The notes under the pieces: generated by a model
What the model saw: only the letters and a program-made list of their open reading frames with translations
What the model was told of the DNA's origin: nothing
Database searches by the model: none
Position numbers and translations under genes: made by a program
Origin: Streptomyces sp. NBC_00370
GTDB taxonomy: Bacteria > Actinomycetota > Actinomycetes > Streptomycetales > Streptomycetaceae
DNA: 64,000 nucleotides
Assembly (NCBI RefSeq): GCF_036084755.1
Contig: NZ_CP107968.1
Span: 8,537,510-8,601,509 of the forward strand
Direction of reading: 5' to 3'
Part shown: piece after piece, positions 7,763 to 16,491 of the stretch
Layout: every line of letters starts with the position of its first letter
Numbering within the stretch: the first letter of the stretch is position 1

Positions 7763-8566
7763 CTATACCGGGACTGACGTATTCACCGGTTCTACCGTGC
7801 CGTCGGCCCGGTAGATGGGCACGCTGAAGCGGGTCACTGCGGCTTCGAATGTGCGGTGCTCGGCGGCGAGCCGGTCGGTAAAGGCGGCCTGTGTGGTGGG
7901 GCCGAACCCAACTTCGGGCAGCGATCCGTCAAGGAGGGGGTAGACGGTGTCGCAGAACTCCTCCGGGTCGGCGCCGTGGTTGTGGCCGGGGCCGGCGAGC
8001 GCTGTGGCCACGGCTGGCGGAATCAGTTCCACCACCCGGCACGGTGTGGTCTGCAGCGCGTGGCGCAGGTTCATGGTGTAGCTGTGTAGTGCGGCCTTGG
8101 CCGCGCTGTACAGGGGGGCGAACGGCTGCGGGATGTAGGCCCCGCCCGAGGTGACGTTCACCAGCACGCTGGGACGGCCGTGCTGCAGCAGGTGCGGGAC
8201 GAGCAACTGCCCCAGGTGGACCGGGCCGGCGAGCAGGATGTCGATCTCGTTTTGTGCTTCCGCCCATGGGGTGACGTCATCCGCGATGCCTACCCGGCGT
8301 TGGATCCCAGCATTGTTGATGACCACGTCGAGTTCCGGCATGGCGTGCGTGACGTGGTCGGCGAGTCGTTTCCGGTCATCGGGGCTGCTGATGTCATTGA
8401 CGAAGGTCCCTGCTCCGGTCTGCTCGGCGGCTGAGGCGAGCCGGCTGGCGCTGCGGCCAGTGATCATGACGCGGTGGCCTGCTCGGCGGTACCGCGTGGC
8501 CAGACCGAGACCGATGCCCGTGCTTCCGCCAGTGATGAGGACTGAGTGCACCGTTTCTGTTGCCAT
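7763..8566 (-). CDS. Short-chain dehydrogenase/reductase (DltE-like SDR)
   Basis: The 267-residue protein has the NAD(P) motif TGGSTGIG at residues 13-20, NNAG near 85, the catalytic Ser in VNVTSGG, and the catalytic pair in YSAAK. This is a classical SDR of unknown substrate; the N-terminal text resembles DltE-type oxidoreductases. It is divergent from a MarR regulator, with 55 bp between the starts, and a 16-bp inverted repeat covers its own start codon. This suggests that the MarR protein controls it directly. A conserved SDR+MarR pairing usually marks response to a small aromatic or electrophilic compound. Confidence 0.9.
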   Translation of the reverse strand: MATETVHSVLITGGSTGIGLGLATRYRRAGHRVMITGRSASRLASAAEQTGAGTFVNDISSPDDRKRLADHVTHAMPELDVVINNAGIQRRVGIADDVTPWAEAQNEIDILLAGPVHLGQLLVPHLLQHGRPSVLVNVTSGGAYIPQPFAPLYSAAKAALHSYTMNLRHALQTTPCRVVELIPPAVATALAGPGHNHGADPEEFCDTVYPLLDGSLPEVGFGPTTQAAFTDRLAAEHRTFEAAVTRFSVPIYRADGTVEPVNTSVPV

Positions 8567-8603
8567 GTAAACAGCATGCTCTCCAGATGTTTACATGGCA
8601 ACA
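8558..8603. promoter_or_regulatory. Perfect 16-bp inverted repeat, probable MarR operator
   Basis: TGTTGCCATGTAAACA at 8558-8573 and TGTTTACATGGCAACA at 8588-8603 are exact reverse complements separated by 14 nt. The left arm contains the SDR start codon (8564-8566) and the right arm ends 18 bp before the MarR start. A regulator bound here would block both divergent genes. Inference: it is the binding site of the MarR protein encoded at 8622. Confidence 0.7.
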
Positions 8604-8621
8604 CGAGGGTAGGGTGGACGG

Positions 8622-9065
8622 ATGACGGGACCACTCGATGACAGTGAGACAGTGCGGTGGATCGCCTGGAAGCAGGCCAACGACGCCGTCACGGTGGCGG
8701 TCGCGCAAGAGATCCAGAATGCGGCGGGACTGTCCGTGGCGGACTTCTCAGTGCTGTCCAGGGTGGTGGAGAACGGCGGCGGCCGCATGGCCCAGCATGA
8801 GCTGGTCACCATGCTCGGCTGGCAGCGCGCCCGGCTCTCACGCCAGCTGTCCCGCATGGCTGACCGGCAGCTCCTTGAGCGCGAAGCGGGGCAGGCCGGG
8901 CGACGTATTGTCGTTGCCACCGACGCCGGCCGCGCTGCCCTGGCCGCCGCCCGGCCGGCCCACGCACGGGCCGTCCGGCACGCACTGCTCGACTGCGCCA
9001 CGACACCGCAACATGACGACTTCTGGACTGTCATCCAGGACATCGCTGGCAACCCCTGTCCTTAG
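8622..9065 (+). CDS. MarR-family transcriptional regulator
   Basis: The 147-residue protein has a winged helix-turn-helix at about residues 35-100. Its recognition region is MAQHELVTMLGWQRARLSRQ followed by LSRMADRQLLEREAG, and the wing is GRRIVVATDAGRAAL. It is divergent from the SDR gene, and both promoters share the inverted repeat at 8558-8603. The expected role is autorepression and ligand-relieved repression of the SDR. Its end overlaps a degenerate TetR gene on the other strand by 4 bp. Confidence 0.9.
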   Translation: MTGPLDDSETVRWIAWKQANDAVTVAVAQEIQNAAGLSVADFSVLSRVVENGGGRMAQHELVTMLGWQRARLSRQLSRMADRQLLEREAGQAGRRIVVATDAGRAALAAARPAHARAVRHALLDCATTPQHDDFWTVIQDIAGNPCP

Positions 9066-9540
9066 GTACGGCGCCAGCTCTGCACGTAGTCGCGCAAAGC
9101 GCCCAGCTGAGCCGCGAGTTCCAGGCTGTCCGGGGCGGCCGAGCGATGATCAGCGTCCCCAGCGCGGCCGCAGTAAGCAGATTCGCTGCGGTAGCTGGCT
9201 CCGGTACTGCTTCGCCCAGCTCACGAGCACGTCGGGCGGCCGCGAGGAACCCTGCCCGTAGCTTGTCGCGGAAACCTCGGTGGCACGAACGACCTCGTCG
9301 TCGACGGGCGCGGCCATACATTCCGTACCGCCCCTGCGCGCTGTCGAGTACGGCTTACGTGCGCACGAGAGTCTCCAGCACGTCGCCGCCGCCCCGGCTG
9401 CCTCTTTCGAGTGGCTCGCAGAGGGTTTCCACGCGGCGCAGGTAGTGAACCATCGCCCCTTTGTAGATCTGGTGCTTGGTGCCGAAGGTGTTGTACGGGC
9501 TGGAGGTGGACAGGCCCGTGGCTGATGGCGCCTCCGTCTG
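9062..9540 (-). pseudogene. TetR-family regulator, multiply frameshifted
   Basis: Three minus-strand pieces in different frames rebuild a TetR protein. GLSTSSPYNTFGTKHQIYKG and AMVHYLRRVETLCEPLERGS come from 9355-9535. GFRDKLRAGFLAAARRAREL is followed by PEPATAANLLTAAALGTLII at 9120-9260. The tail AAPDSLELAAQLGALRDYVQ then SWRRT ends at 9062. The first block is the end of the TetR helix-turn-helix; the others are the C-terminal ligand domain. At least two frameshifts separate them, and the N-terminal start is not recognisable. Non-functional. Confidence 0.6.
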
Positions 9541-9630
9541 TGCCCCCTGGCCCGGGCCGTGCCCGCCCGCCTCTGCCCGTGGGCGCGGTGTCGGGCACGA
9601 CGCCTCGGTATCGGGGGCCGCTGAAGAAAC

Positions 9631-9661
9631 CGTCTCTGATGCCCGACGGGTATCAGAGACG
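9631..9661. repeat. 10-bp inverted repeat upstream of the recombinase module
   Basis: CGTCTCTGAT at 9631-9640 and ATCAGAGACG at 9652-9661 are exact reverse complements with an 11-nt spacer. It lies about 130 bp upstream of the 84-residue gene that overlaps the tyrosine recombinase gene. It could be a recombinase core site, an operator or a terminator for the decayed TetR gene. There is no T-run. I favour a protein-binding site but cannot decide. Confidence 0.45.
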
Positions 9662-9788
9662 TCGAAAGAGGTCTTGGACGGGGATCTGCCCCGGGTAGCA
9701 GGCTGGTCAGCGCAGTCAGCGGCCCCACGAAGACAGGAACCACGACCATGAAAATTTCCCTTATCCGAGCCAACCAAAAGAGGGGAAC

Positions 9789-10043
9789 GTGGTGATCGAG
9801 AACGCCGCAAATCGCTTCTGGCGAACGATCAACTGGGTGGTCGAGACGCCCGATGTGCTTCGTAGCGGAGGCCGACTTAAGGACGACGCGAGCGTCACGT
9901 ACAAGGAAGGCCCTTCGATCCGTCGGATCGAGCGAGGCCGCACCGTCGCATGGTCGATCGACGGCACACCTGTCACCGAGCAGGCGGCAAGGGATCGCAT
10001 GGCGTATGAGTACCTCGCCCGGCGCCCCGAGGAGTCGCAGTGA
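9789..10043 (+). CDS. Small conserved-type protein coupled to a tyrosine recombinase
   Basis: The 84-residue product is charged and soluble. A Trp-rich start (RFWRTINWVV) is followed by SIRRIERGRTVAWSIDGTPV. I do not recognise the family. No helix-turn-helix of excisionase type is clear, but size and position (stop overlapping the recombinase start by 4 bp) fit an accessory factor of the recombinase. The start follows a GAGGGGAAC ribosome site. Alternatives are an excisionase/RDF-like protein or an unrelated passenger. Confidence 0.65.
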   Translation: MVIENAANRFWRTINWVVETPDVLRSGGRLKDDASVTYKEGPSIRRIERGRTVAWSIDGTPVTEQAARDRMAYEYLARRPEESQ

Positions 10044-11185
10044 CCGAGCCCGACGAGGCGGTCGACGCCGAGCTGGTGGACGACGGCCACCTCCCCGCCA
10101 CCCGGACCGAGACAGCACCCGCCCGTCCGGTCGTCGACCGGCACACGATCCTTGTCCCCGGCGAAGCGCTGCCCACCGCAGTCGACGAACCCACTTACAC
10201 CGAACGCGACCTGTACGTCAGCGAGCGGACCGCCGACCGGCTTCAGAACAAGTCGAAGCCCAAGAACACCAGCAAGACCTACGACAACCAGCGCGACCTC
10301 TTCAAGGCGTGGTGCATCCAGCACGGCCGCGTCCACCGGCCCTGCACCACAGCCACCTACGTCGAGTACGTCGCCACCCTCATCGACCGAGACCGTGCAC
10401 CCAACGCCATCAGCGTCGCCATGTCCGCCATTCGCACATGGATGCCCGACGACAAAAAGCCCGGCACCCAAGAGGCGCGCGGCATGCTCAACGAGTACCG
10501 GAAGGAATGGAACAAGCGGGTCGGCGTCAAGAAAGCACCAGTTATCACCGACGACATGATCCGATCCATGATCGCCACCTGCGACCTCACCCACCCCGCC
10601 GGGATCCGCGACCGCTGCGTCCTCCTCCTCGGACGCGGCGCCCTCAACCGGCGCATCGAACTCGCCGACCTCACCATCGGCAACGTCACCGTCGAATCAG
10701 ATGGCGTCGCCCTCTACTTCGCCTCCTCCAAAACAGACCAAGAAGCCAAAGGCGAAGAGACCTTCATCCCCGGCTGGGACGACCCAGACATCGACCCCGT
10801 CCGCGCCACACGAGCCTGGCTCGACACCCTCCACCAACTCGGCATCCACGAAGGCGCCTTCATTCGCGCCCTCACCCGCGAAGGACGCCTCCAGTCACGA
10901 ATCGCCGCCACCAAACGCGGCGACCACGTCACAGGCGACGCCATCAACGACTGGGTACGCCGACGTGCCGAACTCGCCGGCATCAGAGGCTGGGAGAAAG
11001 TCACCGCTCACGGGCTACGGCGAGGCGGCGCCCAAGCCATCGCCGACGCCGGCGGAGACCCCACCGCACAAGGACGCTGGAAGGCGGGCTCCGCCGTGGT
11101 CAAGCGCGAGTACCTCGACCGGGCCGCCAAACGCACAGACAATCCGTGGCTCAAGATCGCGCGGCCGCAGCTGGATGAGACGTAG
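10040..11185 (+). CDS. Tyrosine recombinase / site-specific integrase
   Basis: The 381-residue protein has a SAM-like core-binding domain at about 70-160 and a catalytic domain with the expected residues: Arg205 in ALNRRIELADL, Lys231 in SSKTD, His324-x-x-Arg327 in HGLRRGG, Trp347 in GRWKAGS and nucleophile Tyr358 in KREYLDRA. It should cut and rejoin DNA at an att site to integrate or excise an element. No tRNA gene or attL/attR pair was seen near it. The element it belongs to may include the small proteins to 13.9 kb. The coupled 84-residue gene upstream overlaps by 4 bp. Confidence 0.92.
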   Translation: MTEPDEAVDAELVDDGHLPATRTETAPARPVVDRHTILVPGEALPTAVDEPTYTERDLYVSERTADRLQNKSKPKNTSKTYDNQRDLFKAWCIQHGRVHRPCTTATYVEYVATLIDRDRAPNAISVAMSAIRTWMPDDKKPGTQEARGMLNEYRKEWNKRVGVKKAPVITDDMIRSMIATCDLTHPAGIRDRCVLLLGRGALNRRIELADLTIGNVTVESDGVALYFASSKTDQEAKGEETFIPGWDDPDIDPVRATRAWLDTLHQLGIHEGAFIRALTREGRLQSRIAATKRGDHVTGDAINDWVRRRAELAGIRGWEKVTAHGLRRGGAQAIADAGGDPTAQGRWKAGSAVVKREYLDRAAKRTDNPWLKIARPQLDET

Positions 11186-11193
11186 AACGCTCT

Positions 11194-11733
11194 CTAGGCG
11201 TCGCGGAGCGGGGTTGCCAGAACCTCCCGCTTCGCTTCGCGCGCCTGGTCAAGAAGCCTGGCCTTAGGTGCTGGCTCTCGGCGGAGGTAACAGCCCAAGG
11301 ATTTCTGCATCTCGACACACATCGCCATCATCAAGAGCCGCCCAGCTCTGAGCCCGACGTGCTCCTGCAAGTACGACTCGTGCCCGAAACCAAAGAGGCA
11401 GGCAGCTTCGAGGGCGTCACGAAGATCTCCATCGGTCAGGTGCAGTGACGCGAGGTTGATCCTCCCGAGGATCTCACTCATCTCCTGTAGCCACTCGGGG
11501 CGCTCCGCTGACTCAGCTTCCGGACGCTTCCAGGCATGCCCTTGAAGTACTTGGAGTTCTGTGATGAGGACATCAACCGCGCCCTCGGACAAGGCGGTGA
11601 GACGCTCCTGTATCGCCTGCTTAGTTTGGGCGCGCTGCTGGTAGACGATACCGAGGAAGGCTGCGGCGGCGCCGATCGCGGCGCCTCCGAGGCCGATGAT
11701 GCCGACAAGCACCTCTGAGTTCATGGCTGGCAT
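11194..11733 (-). CDS. Hypothetical membrane-anchored protein
   Basis: The 179-residue product has one N-terminal membrane helix (VGIIGLGGAAIGAAAAFLGI), then a predicted helical cytoplasmic domain starting YQQRAQTKQAIQERLTALSE. No known catalytic motif is visible. Such single-pass proteins with a long helical tail occur widely in Streptomyces islands without assigned function. It is convergent with the recombinase gene, 8 bp between stops. An alternative ATG at 11722-11724 would shorten it by three residues. Confidence 0.7.
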   Translation of the reverse strand: MPAMNSEVLVGIIGLGGAAIGAAAAFLGIVYQQRAQTKQAIQERLTALSEGAVDVLITELQVLQGHAWKRPEAESAERPEWLQEMSEILGRINLASLHLTDGDLRDALEAACLFGFGHESYLQEHVGLRAGRLLMMAMCVEMQKSLGCYLRREPAPKARLLDQAREAKREVLATPLRDA

Positions 11734-11828
11734 ATTGCCTCAGTGTCGTGGCGGGCACCCCGGATACTGGATGTTATCGAGGGCGGTTGGTTCAGCCCCT
11801 CCCCCAACCGCGGCTACTCTTCCGGCGC

Positions 11829-12425
11829 ATGAGCGCCCACTGGAACGACACCCTCAGCACCATCGGCGGGCTGGCCGGCGCGGCAGCCGCAGTCGCCGCC
11901 TGGCGGGCGGCCACCAAGGCGAACGCCACCGCCGACACCGTGGCACGTATCGAACGGGACCGCCATCACGCCGAGCTGGCCCCGCAGTTCGACATCGGCT
12001 TCGTAGAGACCAGCGAGACTCGCGCGAAGCTCGCCATCCACCTGAGCGGGCCGGACCAGCTTGGGCATCTCACCTCCATCACTGCGTCGGTCGGAAACGA
12101 TGACGCTGAGCACGTGCTTGCCAGCCCTGGTCTCGACGTCACGCAGGAAGGAGTCGACGCCTTCGTGTGGGGTCCGTTCCGGTTCCAGCCCGACGCGGAC
12201 GGCGCCGACCGGAACGGTCGCGCGGTCGCACCCGTCTCTCTGCTCGTGGGGCGTGGCCGTTCGTTCGCCATGGAGCGCACCCGGCCCGGCCACTGGATGA
12301 CAGGCAAGACGTTCGAGCGGTGGCAGGAGAACTACCGCAACGAGCCGGTGCGTCTGATCCTCACCTGCCGGCGCGACGACGAGGAGTGGGTAGTCACCCG
12401 CCGAATCCCCAACCCGCCTCTATAG
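11829..12425 (+). CDS. Hypothetical protein with N-terminal hydrophobic helix
   Basis: From ATG 11829 the protein has 198 residues. The hydrophobic stretch TIGGLAGAAAAVAAWRAATK at 10-29 could be a membrane anchor. Next come a charged helix (ADTVARIERDRHHAEL) and a beta-rich domain ending LTCRRDDEEWVVTRRIPNPP. It resembles unassigned actinomycete proteins with an anchor-plus-beta-domain layout. It is divergent from the 11194 gene (95 bp between starts), and both are small single-anchor proteins. A strong hairpin follows at 12482. Confidence 0.7.
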   Translation: MSAHWNDTLSTIGGLAGAAAAVAAWRAATKANATADTVARIERDRHHAELAPQFDIGFVETSETRAKLAIHLSGPDQLGHLTSITASVGNDDAEHVLASPGLDVTQEGVDAFVWGPFRFQPDADGADRNGRAVAPVSLLVGRGRSFAMERTRPGHWMTGKTFERWQENYRNEPVRLILTCRRDDEEWVVTRRIPNPPL

Positions 12426-12481
12426 GACCAGCGCCCAGACCCTCGGAGGCTGAGCGCGCTTAGGATGCCACACACGGAAGA

Positions 12482-12510
12482 ACGCCCCGCCCTCACGGAG
12501 GGCGGGGCGT
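12482..12510 (+). terminator. Rho-independent-like terminator hairpin
   Basis: Thirteen bases, ACGCCCCGCCCTC at 12482-12494, pair perfectly with GAGGGCGGGGCGT at 12498-12510 around a 3-nt loop. It lies 57 bp after the stop of the 11829 gene. There is no T-run, as is usual in Streptomyces terminators. Confidence 0.75.
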
Positions 12511-12655
12511 AGTCGTGCGGCACTTGGGAGTCACCGCCCCCTGCTGACGCCTCCTCAGTTTCGTCACAGCTTCGTCACTAACGGAACGCACCTCTCACGC
12601 CGGGCGAATCGGGCCGCTACGTTCATCCCCTCACGAACCAGTCCTAGGGGGACAC

Positions 12656-13282
12656 ATGAGCTTCGGTGATCCACAACCACCGCAATGGGGACAGCAGCCG
12701 CCCGCCGGCCCGCCACCTACCCCACCGTCGAACCGGCCTGGTTGGACGCGGAAACGCATCATCATCCCGGCCGCCCTGGCCCTGTTCTTCGTCGGGGTCA
12801 TCATCGGCACCTCCGGTAGCGGCGACACCAAGACCGTCAGTGACGCCAAGCCTGCCCCGGCAGTCACCCAGACCGTCACGGCCAAGCCGGCGGCGAAAGC
12901 CGCCGGCAAGGTCAAGCCGGCGCCGACTGTGACCGTCACCGAGACGGCCACGGTCAAGCCGAAGGCCAAGCCCAAGGCGAAGCCGGATCCGGCACCCGAG
13001 GGCAAGGCTGTGTTCAAGGTGTGGGGCACCGCTTCCGCCGGCGCGGACATCACCTACGGCAGCGACGGCGAGAACCTGGACGGGAGCGGGCTTCCCATGA
13101 CGAAGACCCTCACCGTCAAGGACGACGCCCTCTACTACGCCATCAACGCCCAGTTGCAGGGCGGCGGCGACATCCAGTGTTCGGTCACGATCGACGGCAA
13201 AACCAAGACCGGGCATGCGAGGGGCGGCTACAACATCTGCTCCGCCCAGTTGAACGCCGACTTCATGGGTGGCTTCAGCTAA
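12656..13282 (+). CDS. Membrane-anchored MmpS-like protein
   Basis: The 208-residue protein begins with a Pro/Gln-rich cytosolic arm and has one membrane helix (IIIPAALALFFVGVIIGT, about residues 36-54). A long Thr/Lys/Pro/Ala linker (KPKAKPKAKPDPAPEG) leads to a C-terminal beta domain (VFKVWGTASAGADITYGSDG ... QGGGDIQCSVTIDGK) with Cys residues. This layout and the beta domain match the MmpS/transport-accessory family, which sits on the outside of the membrane. A ribosome site AGGGGGAC precedes the ATG. No MmpL partner is nearby, so the role is unknown. Confidence 0.8.
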   Translation: MSFGDPQPPQWGQQPPAGPPPTPPSNRPGWTRKRIIIPAALALFFVGVIIGTSGSGDTKTVSDAKPAPAVTQTVTAKPAAKAAGKVKPAPTVTVTETATVKPKAKPKAKPDPAPEGKAVFKVWGTASAGADITYGSDGENLDGSGLPMTKTLTVKDDALYYAINAQLQGGGDIQCSVTIDGKTKTGHARGGYNICSAQLNADFMGGFS

Positions 13283-13357
13283 GAGGTCGTTTCTCTTGGT
13301 GAGTGGGTGCCGGGCATCATGGTCGTCGACAGGAGCTCATGCCCGAGAGGACGAGTG

Positions 13358-13933
13358 ATGCAGGTGATTGGAGGCGTAGGGACGGTCTTGACGGACCTGT
13401 GGCAGCGGCGTTGGCCCGACTGCCCACCGGTTGGGTACAAGCTCCGCGGCCCGTACCGGGATGTCTGGGTGCGCTTCCATAGCCTGCCGGAGTCGAAGCG
13501 ATATGCAGAGGACGAGAGCGAGTACGTCGTCGTCCTGGGGCGGTACAACACGGTCCTAGATGAGTTGTTTGCCGGTGGGGATGTCTACGTGATCACACCG
13601 GTCTGGACGACCGAAGCCGAGGTGCCACCGTTCCAGCCAGACGCTGGCTACTGGCAGAGCCTGCTGGTGGAGGACGACCCTGACCCGGAGTTCCGCACCT
13701 ACTGCCATCTTTTCGCCGTACGCCGACCTTGGCGACATGGCTGCCTCGACGAGTTGCTCCGTGACATCGCCGACGACAGGATGGCGGGAGTCTTCGTCAC
13801 CGACACTCAGATGCGGCGCATTCACTACCCCTACGACGGGGGCGCCGACGTCTTCCTTGCCACGCCTGAGGAACGGGATCGCACCCGCGACCGGCATGCC
13901 CACTGGCTTTCCGGCAGCCCGTCGGGTCTTTGA
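13358..13933 (+). CDS. DUF3885-like hypothetical protein
   Basis: I take the ATG at 13358, preceded by GAGAGGACGAG, giving 191 residues; an upstream ATG at 13307 lacks a ribosome site. The text WVRFHSLPESKRYAEDESEY followed by VVVLGRYNTVLDELFAGGDV is the hallmark of a widespread protein group I recall as DUF3885. The function is unknown. It is soluble and acidic, with no signal peptide. These proteins are commonly encoded among immunity-like small genes. The IS5 element starts just after its stop. Confidence 0.75.
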   Translation: MQVIGGVGTVLTDLWQRRWPDCPPVGYKLRGPYRDVWVRFHSLPESKRYAEDESEYVVVLGRYNTVLDELFAGGDVYVITPVWTTEAEVPPFQPDAGYWQSLLVEDDPDPEFRTYCHLFAVRRPWRHGCLDELLRDIADDRMAGVFVTDTQMRRIHYPYDGGADVFLATPEERDRTRDRHAHWLSGSPSGL

Positions 13934-13969
13934 CGGGTCAGGATCACCACCCTGCCCAAATTCCCAGGC

Positions 13970-14777
13970 TCAGAAAGTCAGCCGACGGAAGCAGATGCGC
14001 AGGGCGGCTATACCAACGAAGGCGAGGAAGTGCTCGGGCTTGCGTTCGTAGCGGCGGTGCAGGCGTCGGCAGCCGGCCAGCCAGGACACGGTTCGTTCGA
14101 CGACCCAGCGGTGGCGGCCGAGCCGGGTGGAGGGCCGACTCCCTTGCGGGCGATGCGGTGGCCTATGCCGCGTGAACGGAGCCATCGCCGCAGGTGGTCG
14201 TAGTCGTAGCCCTTGTCCGCATGCAGCTTCGCCGGCCGCCTGCGTCGTGGGCCGCGACGGGAACGGATGGGAGGGATTCCGCGGATGAGCGGTTCCAGTC
14301 CCTGGCTGTCGTGCATGTTGGCGCCGGAGATGCCCAGTGAGAGCGGCAGTCCGTTTCGGTCGGTGCCCAGATGGATTTTCGATCCCAACTTGCCTCGGTC
14401 GGTCGGATTCGGTCCCGTCAGAAGCCCCCTTTTGCCGCCCGGACGCTGACGGAGTCGATCGCGCACCGGGACCAGTCCAGCTCACCCCGCGCCCCGAGTT
14501 TGTCCAGGACCACGCGGTGGAGACGGCCCCAGACCCGATCCGCGCTCCACTGGGCGAACCGCCGGTAGACCGTCTGCCAGGCCGGGCCGAACACTGGCGG
14601 GAGCTGCCTCCAAGTACAGCCCGAGGTGGCCACGAAGATGACCGCGGCCAGAACCTCACGGTCGTCAGCCCGACGGCGACCTCCGCCCTGCGGACGCTTC
14701 ACCTCCGTGAGCGGCACCACCCGCCGGAACAGCACCCACAACTCCTCCGGCACCAGCCGCTCAACCGGAATCGCCAT
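13970..14777 (-). mobile_element. IS5-family transposase, two-frame gene with an additional late frameshift
   Basis: The first frame (14777 to 14418) encodes 119 residues, MAIPVERLVPEELWVLFRRV to the DDE region AIDSVSVRAAKGG. The second frame overlaps it (14466 downward), with GPNPTDRGKLGSKIHLGTDR, SGANMHDSQGLEPLIRG and HADKGYDYDHLRRWLRSRGI. Such a two-frame layout is normal for this IS group (programmed frameshift). A further shift near 14137 moves the tail (LGRHRWVVERTVSWLAGCRR then LHRRYERKPEHFLAFVG, stop 13970) to another frame and separates the last catalytic Glu. This copy is therefore probably inactive. I could not define its terminal repeats. Confidence 0.8.
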
Positions 14778-15031
14778 GCACAGCTCAACGAGCGATCAAG
14801 CCATAAGAAACGGTGTCTTAATGTGCGTGCGCGGCAGCGTGAAGTGATGGCCCGCTGGCAGGGCGGGCGATGCGGGAATTGCGCATCCCGAACCTGCACC
14901 GTTTCACGCCCTAAGGGGAGGGGGTCGCCGATAACCCTTGATCCAATTGAAGGCTTGAGCGTCCCATCGGGCCCGCTGTGGCTATTCGCAACCGAGCAAG
15001 CTCCGACTCCTCAATAGCAGTATTCTCTGAA
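14778..15031. other. Intergenic stretch between IS5 and the sensor phosphatase
   Basis: I see no convincing gene here. It should contain one end of the IS5 element (the AGAAACGGTGTC area near 14808-14819) and the original promoter of the broken sensor gene. Confidence 0.4.
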
Positions 15032-16487
15032 ATGCCCGACGAAAGCGAGACGGCGATGGACGAGCGGCGCGTGCCCGACACTACGCGGCTGGGCCTGCCC
15101 GACGATGACGACGCAGGGACCGCACGGGCAATCGTGGACGAGCGCGGAACCGTGACGCAATGGGGAGAAGGCGCTCGCAGGCTGCTGGGCTATTCGCCCG
15201 CCGACATAGTTGGCAAACCAGCAGCCAGCCTGCTCGACGAAGAGCCCTCGGCAGACACGCTGCGCAATGTGAAATCTCTGATGACATGGCAAGGGACCGT
15301 GCCACTGCGGCACCAGGACGGCCACCGAGTTGAGATGAGCGTGCTCGCCCAGCAAAGCATGGAGGGCAAGCACAGCCACGGCTGGCTGCTGGTCAGTGCG
15401 CTCACTCATACCGCCGTCGAACCGGGGGACACAGCACTCACGGCGTGGACTTCGAGCAACTGCCATGTTGCGCGATGGCTGTCTTTGACGTGGCCCTGCG
15501 ATTGCGACGCGCTAACGGCTACGCGGAGCGCACTCTGAACGTCACTGAGGACGACTTCCGTGGTCTACGCCACAGGGACTTCCTGCCCCTAAACTCTGAG
15601 GTCAGAAAGGTTGAACGAGCCCTTTCCCGGGTGATGGAGACGTGCGGGTCCCTGGCGAAAGCCGCGAGCATGCTTGGTCCAACTTCGTATATCCGCTGAA
15701 GAACGAAGAGGGCGCTGTGCGCGGGGCGGCTGTTTCTGCGCACGATATAACCGAGCAGTACTGGGCCCGTAAGCGACTGCAATTGATCAATCACGCCAGC
15801 GCTCACATCGGCAGCACCTTGGACGTGGCGCGGACCGCTCAGGAACTGGCAGATGTGGCTGTCCCGCAGTTCGCCGACTTCGTCTGCGTCGACCTGCTCG
15901 AGTCCGTGGACCGGGGAGAGGAGCCCACGCTGGGGTTGATATCCGGTTGGGTCGCCTTCCGGCGGACCGCTATCAAATCCATACTGGATGGCTGCCCCGA
16001 GTCGGCTCTCAAGCCAGGAGACGCAGACTCCCATCCCGACTGCACGGCCCCGGCCCGGGCTTTGGCTGCCGGTCAGGCCATACGACGTTCCAGCGCTGAG
16101 GCCGATTTCGCAAGGTGGTTGGCTGATGATGCTTCCCTAGCTCAGGAGCTCGGGATCCACGCAGTGCTGGCGGCACCGCTGATCGCCCGGGGGGCGACTG
16201 TGGGGGTGGCGACGTTCGTCCGTCATGCGACGCCGGAAGACTTCGACGAGGACGATCTGCTTCTCGCTGATGAGCTCGCCTCCCGCGCTGCTGTCTGTGT
16301 GGACAACGCCCGTCGCTACACCCGCGAACGCGGCACCGCAGCAGCGCTGCAGCAGGCGCTGCTGCCAAGGAGCACGCCCCGTCAAGCTGCAGTTGAGGTT
16401 GCCTCCCGGTACCTGCCCACCGGCATCTTGGCTGGAGTGGGTGGCGACTGGTTTGACGTCATTCCCTTGTCCAGTGCCAGAGTTGCT
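15032..16487 (+). pseudogene. PAS-PAS-GAF-SpoIIE sensor phosphatase, frameshifted and split by IS701
   Basis: Three frames joined in order rebuild a sensor phosphatase. PAS 1 (IVDERGTVTQWGEGARRLLG) lies at about 15130-15400. PAS 2 (DFEQLPCCAMAVFDVALRLR) starts at 15448. The PAS 2 tail plus GAF (FADFVCVDLLESVDRGEEPT, AVLAAPLIARGATVGVATFV) lies at 15650-16320. The beginning of the SpoIIE PP2C domain (LQQALLPRSTPRQAAVEVAS, GVGGDWFDVIPLSS) reaches 16487. Frameshifts fall near 15440 and 15645. The IS701 insertion then removes the rest of the phosphatase domain. Intact relatives dephosphorylate anti-anti-sigma factors. I could not follow the SpoIIE domain beyond the IS, so the 3' part may be deleted. 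Confidence 0.75.
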
Positions 16488-16491
16488 CTAG

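Noticed and set aside
9853..11178. 441-residue Arg/His/Pro-rich plus-strand frame
   Set aside because: It overlaps the tyrosine recombinase in another frame; the recombinase has all catalytic residues, so this frame is a shadow.
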